64,000 nt of DNA, taken from positions 124,001-188,000 of the forward strand of contig JAJHTX010000007.1 of assembly GCA_032164295.1 (NCBI GenBank), given 5' to 3'. Positions 36,870 to 48,311 of the stretch are shown in pieces. This DNA is from Inonotus obliquus. Lineage: Eukaryota > Basidiomycota > Agaricomycetes > Hymenochaetales > Hymenochaetaceae. The translations under genes were made by a program, and so were the position numbers. The notes beneath the pieces are model-generated. The model was given only the letters and a program-made list of their open reading frames with translations. It did no database searches and had not been told where the DNA came from. Within the stretch, counting starts at the first letter, position 1; the number at the start of each line of letters is the position of its first letter.

Positions 36870-38155
36870 TTTCTTGAGTGGTTAGTCAGTGCTGCACAGT
36901 TTTTCGCCTACACGCTCGCCCCAGCAGGAGCGTGACCAAAATAAACTGATCCGTCACATGGTCACACGTAGCGTATACCGTGTGACATTCTTGAAACCAA
37001 CTACCGTCTACAGCGTCTTGACTTCAAGTTGGACTGGAGGTGAGATCCTTTTAATATCACGTATTCATCTCAGCTCACTTAATCCCCTTCTTATGAACAC
37101 AAGAATTAGTCCGCAGAGCTCCTGCAGAACGATGGACTTGAGGTATCAGCTGAGATTGATCAGTGCCTGCGATTTCGGATTGTTGATTTCGCTCGCTATC
37201 TTGTCTCTTTGTGTTTGATCTACTATACTGAAACCTAGATAGCTTAGTTTGTTGCAACTATGCTTCGCGCAGATTGTATTTGGAGAAACGTCGCGTGAGT
37301 GGGAGGAGAAAGGGATCGGTTATGCCTAACCCCGCTTCAAACGACAGTCAACTGACTATCGTTTCTGCCTCCATCAAGGAAGATCGCCCTTTGAATAGCT
37401 AAGTGATGCACTTATCAGCTATGCACTTGATTAGCTTCCCCTGATGGGATTGGCGCATTCTTTACAGCCGCCCATATTTTCGAAGGCTTCCGCATCTGTT
37501 GATCATGCCGAAGACTCCCTCAAATAGAAAGTCGCTAATACAACTACACACCGGGTCTGTATTCATGTTTCTCCGTACGGTCTGTCTTTCACAGACTGGG
37601 TCGTCTCTCATTCATCGCTATCTGTACTGGAGTAAGTTCAAGGTACTATCGAGGCTATCTCGTTTCTTAAAATTTTCAGATACAAGCAGATGCCATCGTT
37701 CAGATTTTCTCCAACATCCGTGCGATATGTATGATAGAACCATAAGCCAGGATAGTCGTTCGTTGGACAAAGACTACTTTGGTCTTGCAGATATTACTAT
37801 AAAACTCGCGTATGTACCCGTAAGGTTTTGCAGTGTATTCGCTGACGCATTCGGATAGATCCATGTAATCAACGGATAATAACTCCGTCAGCTGTGTCGG
37901 CTCCATGAGGCCACATTGCATGAGCTATCCTTCCATCTTCCGTGATGGCATCTTCTTTTCCCATGAGAAACATATAAAACTTTCAAGTTCAAGGTTATGA
38001 AGCATAACACAAGGACGATGAGACCTCCTTTGGTACAGCCTCCCCACTCAGCCTGCTGATTCCTTCCCACAGACTACGGATATAAGTTTAGTCTATTCGT
38101 TCTGGGTTTTCTCCCTATCGGCCCCTACTGCCCCGTTGTTTCTCGCTGTGTCCAA
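36870..38155. other. Intergenic stretch before divergent DUF6533 gene
   Basis: About 1.3 kb without a supportable gene. The first part is the presumed promoter of the linker-histone-domain gene. Frames of up to 119 codons occur on both strands but lack family resemblance, splice support or compositional signal. The last ~100 bp is CT-rich, as expected for a basidiomycete promoter/leader. Confidence 0.4.
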
Positions 38156-39865
38156 ATGACACTTCTTCCCCGATCCGATGTTGTTGAACCGATTGCTGCC
38201 GTCCAAGTCGAGAGCTTCGTATCCATCTACACCATTGCTCAAAACTTCCAAGTGGCAATGGTTGCGTTCCTCGTTTACGATGCTAGTAAGTTGGCCAATC
38301 GCCGTAATATCATCTAGTTATAGGCTAACAAGACATTAGTGATCACTATTGATAAAGAAGTACTCTCTGCTTTTCTTTTCGCTACGGAGGACCAAGAGTT
38401 GACTGTTCGATCGTCCAGGCCAGATATTTCTGGGTATTTCTTAATCTCACTCATCCGTCTGAGAATGTACAACTGAATCTTCGAGACTCTAGAAAATCCC
38501 TCGGAAGCCTATAGATTTTGTGTACTTTATGGTAAGCAGTAAACTTTGCTTAATGGCTCAGCGTTGAGAACTCCGGTAGACTCGATATGGAGGGATCTTC
38601 GGCGCTGCTTCCCCTTTCGCTTGTAAGTCTATTGACCATTATAAATCATGGAACAAATTGAGTGTCTTGTCAACTAAGGGTACACATTCACCGCCAACTT
38701 TCCCTTGTGAGTCTTGCGATACGAATTATTTCCTTTCCTTATTCTGATACGCTGACTTGTAACCTAGGTGTAAGTAGTTACAAATCGGTAGGGTTTAAAT
38801 GCGAATGACCGGCAAATCAGGTAAATTTGCACACTGGGCGCCGGACATTGCTAGTGAGTAATAGCGAATAGTCCTTCAGCATCATGACTGATAGAAGACC
38901 AGACTGGGTAACCATCGTATTAATCGACTGTGAGTTTTCAGGTGACGATTTCCGCTCCTCACGCATTCAATATACATCCAGATATCCTAATGCTTCGCGT
39001 GCTCGCACTGTATTCGCAAGGTGAGCAATGTTCTTCTCCAGATATTTCCGCTAACCTCTAAACATCGACACGCAGAGAAAAAGCTCTCCATACTTCTGTA
39101 CACACTGCTCATAATGGAGACCGGGGCTATGTTGGGATTGATAGTTCATCTGTTGTTGTCCCAGAAAGGTACGTCGTATTCCTTGATTGTATCGCAAGCG
39201 CTCATCTGGGATTCAGTCGGGGTTGGTGTTTACGACCGAATGGCCTTCTGTGGTACATATACCGCCATACCGTGGAGCCTAGGAATGATATCATGGTGAG
39301 TTCCTTCATCCAACGAGGGCGACCATCTAATTTGCTTCAGGTTGATCCCAATGGTGTACGGGACCTCTCTCATGTTCCTCGCGATTTACAAGGCTGCAGA
39401 GTATTGGAAAATATCAGCTGGTTTCAAGGGCTTCGCTCTCGTCAAGGTCTTGATAGAAGATCAGATTATATATTTCGTACTGTGCGTGTGGCTCTCTATA
39501 TCTTGCAAGATCATCGATTGACAACCACATTTAGCGTCATCTTCAGCTCATTGGCCGCCATATTACGCTTCAGAATTCAGACGTCGAACAGCTATCTGCC
39601 AACTGCTTTGGGACTTCTCGCAAACCCATCGTCACTCTCGTTTCTCGGCAGTCGGATGTTGATTAACCTGAAGGAAGCCGGGGAGTTCGGTCAAAATGAG
39701 GGAACCAATTACAGGTTCACGTCCAGTACAGTGAGCGAGATGGCTTTTGCGGAGCCAGCTATTCAGCAAAGGTATGATATTACGATTCCGTTAAACGAAA
39801 GCGACTTCTAACCGTTGAGCATGAGCAGCGAGACGGAAAGTGGTGGAAGTGATGAAAAGGCGTGA
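38156..39865 (+). CDS. DUF6533 membrane protein, divergent single copy
   Basis: A paralogue of the array genes standing alone in the core. The start is the ATG at 38156 (MTLLPRSDVVEPIAAV) and the stop ends at 39865. Same exon plan: AFLVYDA, MITIDKE, ARYFW, KIPRKPIDFVYFM, TRYGGIFGAASPFA, WYTFTANFPL, putative 2-nt exon at 38768-38769, CKFAHWAPDIA, NWVTIVLID, YILMLRVLALYSQ, EKKLSILLYTLLIMETGAML, VYDRMAFCGTYTAIPWSLGM, LIPMVYGTSLMFLAIYKAAE, VIFSSLAAILRFRIQTSNSY, LGSRMLINLKEAGEFGQN, SETESGGSDEKA. It is the outgroup that confirms exon boundaries and the full YD / T-x-D-x-E / W / RY DUF6533 signature. No breaks were seen. All introns use GT donors. Multi-pass membrane location is inferred; function is unknown. 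Confidence 0.8.
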
Positions 39866-41334
39866 TGCTGCGCACCTCATGCGGACACCGAAGGATGAGC
39901 CCGCTGTTTGCAATGCTCTGATACTGGTTCAACTCAACTACTCCTCTAATGACGTCGTGAAGTTGCTTACGACGATGAATGCCGAGCCGTTATAATGCCG
40001 TCTATAATTTATGTCCCGTTTCAGGTCTATTCTTACACATCGATCTTGATACTAATCCCCGGTTTCCAGAATATGATCATTCCTTCTTGTCGATAGTGTG
40101 ATGATGCTGAAGCTGATTATCCTATTGGCCGAATCTGGGTCAAATTGGCTTTGGGGACCCAGCTGGACCTAGGCAGTCACGGCAAGCTACAACAGAACAA
40201 TGAAGGCAACATAGCAATCTGGATATGTCACTTCGCGAAGTGCCCAACTCTCAAACACCGCTCACTAACATGTCCATACACTTCACTTTGGAAGTTATTC
40301 TTGCTATCTTCTAGAGATCTATCGACCGCCTTGATCACCGCTCATGGCCGTATGCCGTAAACTTGAAGGGCACTCCATCTTGCAGTCGTGCCTGAACGGC
40401 GCAATATAAAGCTGCATCAAATGTGCCGCTCAGCTACATTACATATGAGAAAAACCTTACCCCCGATCTCTGGAGCGTGGGTCGCTTGACGCCATAGAGA
40501 TAGCGATATTATATATCTTCTACCCTTGGAGACCCCGAGATTGATACAATAGTTTCATCTAGCTCGATGAGGTTTTCGTGGGAGCGCAGAGGTCGACACT
40601 AATAGCTGTCATTGACGGAGAGGCACAGTGACAGGGTCGACAGATGCAGGGGTGGTCTGACAGAACGCAGAGCGTAAGCGTGCATTCGGAGATACAGACA
40701 GAATACACCAGGAGAGAGTACACCAGTACTAGCGCACGACAAGTCGTTCAAAAGATGAACAAATCAGACGGACTATCCCTCATTCCTAGTCAAGACCATG
40801 GACGATATCATCCATGGAAGGCAGACCATCTTGGTTGGAGAGGACACGGATATGCACATGAGTGCTCACGAGGTAAAGATGGATGACGGCAAGTACGGTC
40901 GTCCCTTCATCGCGAGAGGAAAGTGGGTGAGCGGTGGTAAAGCGATGGCGAGTGGCGAGTTGATCAGTGTATTTATGGGGGACCGGGAAGTTCCGAAACA
41001 ACGTGTGGAATTATTTCGTGCTTGTCCTAAGCTCAGCAGGGCGTTGCGTTCGACTCCTCCAAGCTCTAATAGATCGTTGTGTGTAATCTTTCGTCTCAAC
41101 GGGGAATACGATTCATTCATTATTCATACATAAGACGCGGCCGATGGAAGCTTCGAGGCTCACCGGCATTCCGAACCCTCAAACTACAACAATTATTAAC
41201 GATCGAGACCCGTACCAATGCGTCAATAATCAAAGCGATAAAGCAATCACCGGTCATTCCGTTCTGCGCCCATAGCATTACGACTGGTCCAGCAGCCTTC
41301 CAGCAAATGCGTGCTTGTCGCGCAAACTCCGCTT
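39866..41334. other. Intergenic stretch, no supported gene
   Basis: About 1.47 kb. A 111-codon plus-strand frame at 40798-41133 resembles nothing I recognise and has a comparable frame antisense to it. A near-palindrome of 22 bp centred on GATATC lies at 40796-40817. The last part is presumably the 3' region of the minus-strand gene that follows. Confidence 0.4.
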
Positions 41335-42148
41335 TTACCGGATATTCTTTCCAGGTACCAACATCCGGAAAAGTTCCGCGACTAGCTCCAGCGAAGGATT
41401 GAACTTTGCACCATACAACCAACTTTTCGAAGGCCCCTTTGCTTGAATATCCTGTATTGTTTTCGAGGCCCCAGGAGGAGGCGTGCCATTTCCCACATCT
41501 CCGGCAATGATAGATGTCCTCAACACCGCCATAACATCAGCGGAATCCGGTGTGCCCAATGCTACAATTGTTCCTTTTCGGGAAATTTGAGATTTCGCTT
41601 ATATGATGATGTTGCGAGCGGCATACCTCCGAATGCACACGCGGCTGTTGCTGTGAGGCTTAGACCCAAGGCAAATGGACCAGTGGCCCCCACGAGGGCA
41701 CCGAGGGCTGCTACCTTCAACCAATTTCGTCCCTTGCTCCCTGGAGTTCAGTCCGAGGTCGGAAATGATTATATAATAGCTAGAATAAGCGGTTTACCAG
41801 TTCTGAGTCCCTTTATCTGCTCTGAATGTTCGCCGAGGATTAGAAACGCCTATTTAGAAATATACAGAGTGAGAATCATCGATACTTACTATCTATCCCT
41901 CTAAGTGCAGCTTTCAACTTTGACCAATCCCATTCCCAAGTCCTTCCGGAGATCTTCTCTAGCGGGCTCGTCAGGCTCATCACGCAATCTCGTACCGGAT
42001 CGGAGAGGTGTTTGGTCGCAAATGAGAAACGGTCGCCTTCTGGGATTCGTCTGAGGTTGGCACAGAACTCAACACTATTGATCCACTCGTCTACGCTTTG
42101 GCCCTCACGCCCGGTGAATGTCTCGATGAACTTGATCGGCATTATCAT
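41335..42148 (-). CDS. Gag-like domain + small hydrophobic domain protein, member 0
   Basis: Four exons, 42148..41890, 41821..41798, 41740..41627 and 41573..41335, join in phase to 211 aa. Residues 1-86 resemble a Ty3-type retrotransposon Gag N-terminal domain: FTGREGQSVDEWINSVE, FATKHLSDPVRDCVMSL, RTWEWDWSKLKAALRGID. A 24-nt exon (QIKGLRT) follows, then a hydrophobic Gly/Ala segment (VAALGALVGATGPFALGL, TATAACAFGG) and a tail with SKSW..GAKFNPS. Two paralogues at 45.9 and 48.3 kb share the exon count, the exact 24-nt second exon, all intron phases and the SKSW-x2-G-x2-F-x-PS tail. No polymerase, protease or LTR is present, so this is a host gene with a Gag-like module rather than an element. 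Weak resemblance to the IFI6/27 domain is inferred from the paralogues. Confidence 0.7.
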
Positions 42149-42805
42149 AGTCCGAATAGACTGACTAGTAGAGAAGTTGTACGAACTACGTAAAGAACAA
42201 TAGGAGATGGTCGCCGTCGAGCGGAGAAGGTGAAGAGTAATTGTATAAGACGGTCGTACCCATGAGGCAGCGGTGAGGAGGCCATCACTGTGAAAAGAAC
42301 CAAGTTCCAGGTGAAGAGAAATGCTCTCTGCCAGTACCTAGCATGAACCACACATGGCCGCCGTCGAGTGTTCGTCCAGTCAGCCAACATGAACGAGCAG
42401 CAATTGCAGCCAAAACCGAGGAGATTAAGAACTACTTCCTATCAAGAGATGGTCACGACATGTACCGCGCAGTCCCTTTCGTTCTTCTCTCATATCAAGC
42501 GGCCTTTATGTCTTGAATCATTTATCCCTGTGTGCGATAAGTAGAGGTACCAGTTGAAGGGAGAAAAGACACGTGGACATTTCCGAAGTTGGACAATTGA
42601 TTACGTCATCGAATCGCAGCGGTACCGTAACCTAACCGAGCAATCGCTATCCTACTCCATGGCCATGGAATCAACTTACTCAGGTTTATCAAACAGCATT
42701 TATGGACAAGTGCCACCGAATTCATCCCATTATAATCCCGGAGGTCGGTTCATCCTCCGCCATGACCACCCCTTGATCTGAACTGCCATCATCCTCTGCA
42801 CGACT
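42149..42805. promoter_or_regulatory. Divergent promoter region between Gag-like gene and P450
   Basis: 657 bp separates the start codons of the minus-strand Gag-like/hydrophobic gene and the plus-strand P450. No conserved motif was identified; shared regulation is only a possibility. Small frames here are unsupported. Confidence 0.4.
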
Positions 42806-44769
42806 ATGTCTACGACTCTTGATGTACTGGGTCTCTTTCATCTCGTTCTCGCCTCAGTAGGCTTGTACATAGTGAAGAAACTAATTTATACAAGATGGAC
42901 TCCAGCAAGGCTTCCTCCAGGTCCGAAAGCGAAACCACTCATCGGCAATCTCAGAGACCTTCCACCTCAAGGTCAGCAAGAATGGGTGCACTGGGCCAAA
43001 CATAAGGATCTATACGGTGAGTACAGTCTATGAACGATATCACTTGAATGTCAGACGAATAATGATTTCCTTGCCTCGGCATGTTTAGGCCCTATTAGCT
43101 CCCTAACGACTTTCGGACAAACATTCGTCATCTTGAATGACCAGCAAATCGCATTCGACCTCCTTGAGAAACGCTCTGCGACATACTCTTCTCGTCCCCG
43201 AGTGGTATTCGGCGGCGAAATGTACGCGCCGGCATTCTATGTTGTCTACAGCCGAACGTGTTGCTGACGCACGTCTTAGGGTTGGCTGGGGAAAGACACT
43301 AGTAGCCCAGCAATACTCGGATAGATTCCGTGCTTATCGCAAGAACATCCACGCCATTCTGGGGTCTAAATCATCTGTGTCACAGTTCAATCAGTTGCAA
43401 GAAGCAGAAGTACGGCGATTCCTCCTTCGAACACTCGAGGATCCGGATAGGCTCCTCCAACACATCCGAACGTACGTATTTCGTGCTTGCTCTAGTCACA
43501 TTAGTCGATGCTAAGGCTAGTTCTGTCGACTTAGAACGGCCGGTGCAATTATACTGAAGATATCCCATGGTTATACAATCGAACCTCGAAATCGGGATCC
43601 GCTTGTCGATCTTGCCGACGAGGTTCTTGATCATTTCTCACGGTCGGCAGTAGCTGGCGTTTGGCTTGTTGATACACTTCCCTTCCGTACGTTTCATTTG
43701 CGCCATTATGGCACTCTCAATTTTTCGCGACATACTGAATGGCGCTACAGTTAGATATTTCCCAAGCTGGCTGCCTGGGATGTCATTCAAGCGAATAGCG
43801 GCGACCTGGAATAAGTCACTTACCGATCTTGTTGAGAAACCTCATGCATTCGTCAAGAAGCAGATGGCCACTGGTGTCTATACTTCTTCGTATACATCCG
43901 CACTTTTGGAGAATGGTCAATTAAGCACCGAGGAAGAGGATATCGTCAAATGGTCTGCACAATCGTTATACTCCGGTGGATCCGATACTGTATGTCACAA
44001 TCAGTTTTCATGACACTATCCTCGATCGGACTGACGTTAATGCAACAGACAGTGGCCGCATTGCAGTGTTTTTTCCTCGCTATGATGGTTTATCCGGACG
44101 TCCAGCGCAAAGCGCAGGAGGAAATCGATCGAGTCATAGGTACCGATCGTCTTCCTGGTTTTGATGATCGAGAGGATCTCCCTTATGTAGATGCCCTTGT
44201 TAAAGAGGTCCTGCGTTGGCATCCAGTCGGACCGTTAGCTTTCCCACATATGGCGACCGCGGATGGAGTTTACCAAGGCTATTTCATCCCGAAGGGAGCC
44301 TTGCTTGTTCCAAACGTCTGGTTCGTCGCTCTCCACCACTACTTGACCTTTCTTGTTGATTTGTTTCAGGTGGTTTACGCACGATCCCAAGACATACCAT
44401 GATCCAATGTCTTTTAAACCAGAACGCTTTCTTGGTATTGATGGACGTAATCCTGAGATGGATTCCCACAGCTTGGCTTTCGGTTTCGGTCGCCGCATTT
44501 GTCCAGGTCGTGAACTCGCAGACGCGACCATATTTTTGACGATTGCACAATCCCTGGCTGTCTTCAACGTTACGAAACCCGTTCTCGATGACGGAACTGT
44601 TGTTGAACCGAACATCAAGTTCACAGCCGGTGCAATTAGCCATCCTGAGGAATTCAGGGCGATGGTACGACCACGCGGTGAAAGGGCCATGTCTCTCATC
44701 CGTGCAGTCGAGGAAGAACACCCATTTGTAAAGAGCGACGTGAATGCCCTTTTGACCCTGAAGAACTGA
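42806..44769 (+). CDS. Cytochrome P450 monooxygenase
   Basis: A complete microsomal P450 of 532 aa in seven exons: 42806..43016, 43089..43221, 43280..43471, 43535..43686, 43751..43989, 44049..44320, 44370..44769. An N-terminal membrane anchor (LGLFHLVLASVGLYIVKK) is followed by the proline hinge LPPGPKAKPLIGN. The family block TAGAIILKISHGY is present, then the I-helix GGSDT (305-309), ExxR (E362, R365 in KEVLRW), PERF (FKPERF) and the haem loop FGFGRRICPG with ligand Cys444. Sequence style fits the CYP620/CYP64-like clan common in agaricomycetes, where tandem secondary-metabolite or xenobiotic P450s are typical. No biosynthetic partner genes lie nearby apart from the P450-independent reductase and GST, so a specific substrate cannot be given. 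All key residues are intact. Confidence 0.95.
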
Positions 44770-45445
44770 TGCAAGTATCATCTCACTGTCTTGAAGCACT
44801 GTTTATTACCTCCTTTTTTCTCACCGACGATATTTGTATTTGTATCACGGGTAATTACATCTTGAACCTGTAATCTGATCACCTTACCTGCTCCGTTGTC
44901 GTTGCGTCTTACGTCTGGGATCCTTTGCTTCGTGTTCATCTATCGGTTTAGAACAAACCTTGGGATTGCAAGAAGGGCTCGGCAATCGGGTGTTCAAATA
45001 GAACTTCGCATCTTCGCACACGAGGATTCGCTTCTCTCTATTTCACGAAAGGCGAAGGTTGTATTTGGAATCCTATTATGATCACAACCTCGTGTTGGGG
45101 TTACTCCATAACGGCTTCCTCTGCGGCGTCTACAAATTTCTGGGTTTGAGAGGCTGGTCTGCCCACCAACTGAGAAACCGGGGTGACCATGTAGCAGTCG
45201 GTAATTGGGATTCTCAGAGAAGTATGCACCTTGTTCTTCCTTCGTGATGATCGGCTTATTGTTTGTTGTCTAGGCCTGTTCGCTCTCAGGAAATTACCTC
45301 TCAACGGATAGCTACTTACTCCGTACAACGTTCCTTAAGGGTTGTCTTTGTCTCCGATACGAAGCCCGGTTGGCGCTTTACTAATGACGGACTTCATATT
45401 TGGTCCTGTGACAAATGACATCGTTTATTGTATTTAATACAGGTG
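44770..45445. other. Intergenic stretch after P450
   Basis: No gene is supported. The first ~100 bp is the likely P450 3' UTR (TTTGTATTTGTATC). The remainder holds only short frames. Confidence 0.4.
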
Positions 45446-45853
45446 TTTGTCACGGGCGTCTATTCCACAACAAGCTTTACACGTGAAATGGGTACATGCG
45501 GCAAGAAGATTCAACACAACCACCAGGAATGAAGGTTCTGGAGTTGTGTTTTCCTTAACATCAACCCCTATCAAGCGTCGTGTCTGGGTTCGTGCGTTAT
45601 AGTTCGCCGTAAGCGCCGTTACATGCTGGTGTGATGTTTGATGATCACAGTAAATTTAGGTCGGAGCGTGAAAACTCTTCATCTGATTGGTGGATTATCA
45701 TTCTAGATATGATTTCTAATGAGGTGGGATCCACACCTGCATCATGGATCAGGATTACTTATAGCACTCCCGTCAACCTCAGAGTCAGAGACGGTCTGTC
45801 CCCAACTTCGACACACGTCCTCTTTCTTTCTCTCACCCCCGCAACACAAAGGT

Positions 45854-46726
45854 ATGGCAGAACCATGGACCTACGATGAAGGACGAGACCTCGAGGGCTG
45901 GATTGCCGCCGTCGACAATTATTTCGAAACACATGTAGTCCCCAACCATCTTGCGTTTGCCCGAGACCACGTTGCGCCCAGAGTGGACGCATGTGTCCAG
46001 AGTCTCACCGAACCACTTCAGAGAATACGAGGGAGGCCCTGGATATGGACATGGCCTAAATATAAAGTTGCTCTGAGAGGGATTAAAGGTATCGTATTAA
46101 TCCGTGATTGTCACTGAACGTTTCACATTGCTGATGAGTGATTTTACAGAGCAGATCAGTCGTGGTAGAATTGGTATGTCGAGTGTAGTGGAGGCGTCAC
46201 TGTCTGAATTTATTCTATCCCAGCTGTTGCGAAAAAAGTTGCAGTCATTGCCGGAACGGGCCTCGCCGCATGTGTCGCAGGTCCGCTTCTTCTGACGGCA
46301 GGCCTTGGTGCACTTGGTTTCTCCTCCGCTGGAGTTGTTGGAGGTACATAGCATATTTAGGACATACCTCTATCATTTTGTCTTAAGTATTCTCGTTTAG
46401 GTTCAATCGCTGCTAGCATCCAGTCGGCCGTGTACGGCGGTGCAGTAACGTCTGGCTCCGCGTTCGCATTTTGCCAATCGTTTGCAATGGGTGGTGCGGC
46501 GGCGGCTGCTGCTGCCACGGGCGTTAGCGGTGCTGCTGGAATTTCCGCAGCTACGATAAAGGAATTCGCATCGGAATCGCCGTCTAAGTCATGGGATGAC
46601 GGAGATGATTTTCGACCATCTATGGCATTGCTACTAAGCCTTTTGATTCTTGACGATGACGATGACAGTGACATTTCTGTTGCAGTAGAAGCAAAATCGA
46701 CGAGTTCGTCGGTCAAAGATGAATGA
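45854..46726 (+). CDS. Gag-like domain fused to IFI6/IFI27 (ISG12) domain, member 1
   Basis: Exons 45854..46088, 46150..46173, 46224..46343 and 46401..46726 join in phase to 234 aa. Residues 1-78 are Gag-like (DEGRDLEGWIAAVDNYFETH, FARDHVAPRVDACVQSL, WIWTWPKYKVALRGIK). A 7-residue linker exon (EQISRGRI) follows. Residues ~88-170 match the interferon-induced 6-16 family: GPLLLTAGLGALGFSSAGVV, GGSIAASIQSAVYGG, TSGSAFAFCQSFAMGG. These are the G-F-x-x-x-G-V-x-x-G-S-x-A-A-x-x-Q-S, G-S-x-F-A-x-x-Q-S signature of small mitochondrial/ER-membrane ISG12 proteins. An alanine run and an acidic Ser/Asp tail with SKSWDDGDDFRPS end the protein. In animals this family promotes mitochondrial membrane permeability and cell death; its role in fungi is not known to me. 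Confidence 0.8.
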
Positions 46727-46856
46727 GCCGGTGTATGTGGTGCATGTTTATTGATCATGCTTTCCTTTTCTTGCGGTAGGATTGTCTTGTAGTTTTGGAA
46801 GGCGACTCAATGTATCTGATTTTCGTAATGCTGTGAGGAAAACTTTGATCGAGCCA

Positions 46857-47147
46857 TTACAACACAAACGCTGGTGCCGCTGAATTAATCTTGACTATAG
46901 CAGATGGCACGAGTAACTTCCCAACGCTTCTGGGTGTGTCCCTAGGCTTGGAGTCCTTCAACATTGCCAGGAAGAGGATCAAAGAATTCCCGCTCTCTAA
47001 AGCCTTAACGGTCGAATCTTCCCTGTCTTGACTGCGTACATTGGTCCAGTGAGCATACTTTGATATGTCTGTAATTGCATTTACCGTATCTCGTTTTCTG
47101 TGAATTATCATTAGGTCTGGGAAACGAAAGCTGTTCATTGTCTCCAT
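46857..47147 (-). CDS. Hypothetical 96-aa frame, unrecognised
   Basis: METMNSFRFPDLMIIHRKRD... to a stop at 46857, with ATG start. It lies 130 bp downstream of and convergent with the Gag-like/IFI gene. The tandem copy at 49375-49658 keeps the first ~65 codons but has a 1-nt deletion. The segment KRDTVNAITDISKYAHWTNV is well preserved between copies. It matches no family I know and could be one exon of a larger old gene or a non-coding remnant. Confidence 0.3.
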   Translation of the reverse strand: METMNSFRFPDLMIIHRKRDTVNAITDISKYAHWTNVRSQDREDSTVKALESGNSLILFLAMLKDSKPRDTPRSVGKLLVPSAIVKINSAAPAFVL

Positions 47148-47818
47148 GAACTATCGTTGAGATTGACTCAACTTTTGATGACTAGGTTGGACCACCTTAG
47201 ACTAAAGATTGTAAGAAAACAATCCGATCTCAGCTGACCAATAGCTAAAGATGAACGGATATGCATTGTTGTCGTTGTCTACTCTTTACGGCCGTGAGAT
47301 GGCATGTCTTGGCTCATCGGAAGAGTCACGACGAGCTTCATGAGATGTGCATCGATGGTCGGTGCGCGTCGACCGGGAAGTCCAACAAATCACTACGTAT
47401 TCAACGGATACAAAGGTTCACTTGTCACCTGGGACCGTAATGTCTGAGTTTGTCACGGGCGCCTATTCTCCCAGCAATCCCTACACGTGAAATGGGTACA
47501 TGTACAGGCAGCGAGAAGATTCAACAGAACCACCAGGAATGAAGGTTCTGACCTCGTGATCTTCCTTAACACCAACCCCTATCAAGCATCGTGTATGGGT
47601 TCGTGCATTATAGCTCGCCGTAAGCGCCGTTACATTCTGGTGTGATGTTCGATGGTCACAGTAAATTTAGGTCGGAGCGTGAAAACTCTTCATCTAATTG
47701 GTGATATATGATTTCTAAATGGCATGAGAAGCATTATGCTTCTGTGTTATCGTACGCCTCGTGTTAAGAATCCATACCTGAAGTCAACGCCTGCCTCAGG
47801 GATCAGGATTACTTATAG

Positions 47819-48222
47819 GCTAGGCTCCGCACGCGGATCCGGTCGTTTAAGGTTCCTCGGAAAGTAAAACATTTTGTTTAACTTTGATAGCAGCGTCAGG
47901 TAGACCTTCCTATGGCTTGCTTACGATGCAATTTTGGAGAAGTAGAAACGAGATGTCAGCGAGTTATGGAGTTAAACGTGTCCTTATAAGCAGCACCAAA
48001 ACCGGATAAGCTAAATCATTAAATCAGTTGTGCTGACATCAATTTTTGGGGTAACAAGATAAAACTATGTCAAATCGAAAGATTGCTATTTTAGACGATC
48101 TTACAACCCCTAATATACTATATATGGCATAAAATGGGCTCAGTACGAATTTTTTAAGAAAATATCCGCGCGGATCCGCTATTTCCCGGATAAGATACGC
48201 GCGGAGCCCTACTACGTTTAAG
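47819..48222. mobile_element. Short insertion element with degenerate TIRs
   Basis: 404 bp present in unit 2 but absent from the same site in unit 1, so an insertion (or precise excision) is directly visible. It is flanked by TTATAG on both sides (47813-47818, 48223-48228). The ends carry related inverted sequences (AGGCTCCGCACGCGGATCC at left; AGGGCTCCGCGCGTATC reading inward from the right). The middle is AT-rich and non-coding. It sits ~90 bp before the start of Gag-like/IFI member 2 and replaces its upstream region. Superfamily is uncertain (hAT-like MITE possible). Confidence 0.65.
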
Positions 48223-48311
48223 TTATAGCACTCCCGTCAACCTCAGAGGACGGACTGTCCCAACTTCCATACGCATCCTCTTTCTTTCTCTCACTCCCGC
48301 AGTACAAAGCC

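Larger units (their letters stand above)
45446..47435. repeat. Tandem duplication, unit 1
   Basis: The unit begins at GTTTGTCACGGGCG and ends at AGGTTCACTTGTCACC-type sequence. It is a direct, adjacent copy of 47449-50015. It carries the Gag-like + IFI6/27 gene and a minus-strand 96-codon frame. Identity is high over genes and flanks, so the duplication is recent compared with the GST/DUF6533 arrays. Confidence 0.8.

Noticed and set aside
40796..40817. 22-bp near-palindrome around GATATC as an operator
   Set aside because: It occurs once, with a mismatched pair, and is not near a supported start codon.
40798..41133. 111-codon plus-strand frame as a gene
   Set aside because: No recognised family, no splice support, and an equally long frame on the opposite strand.
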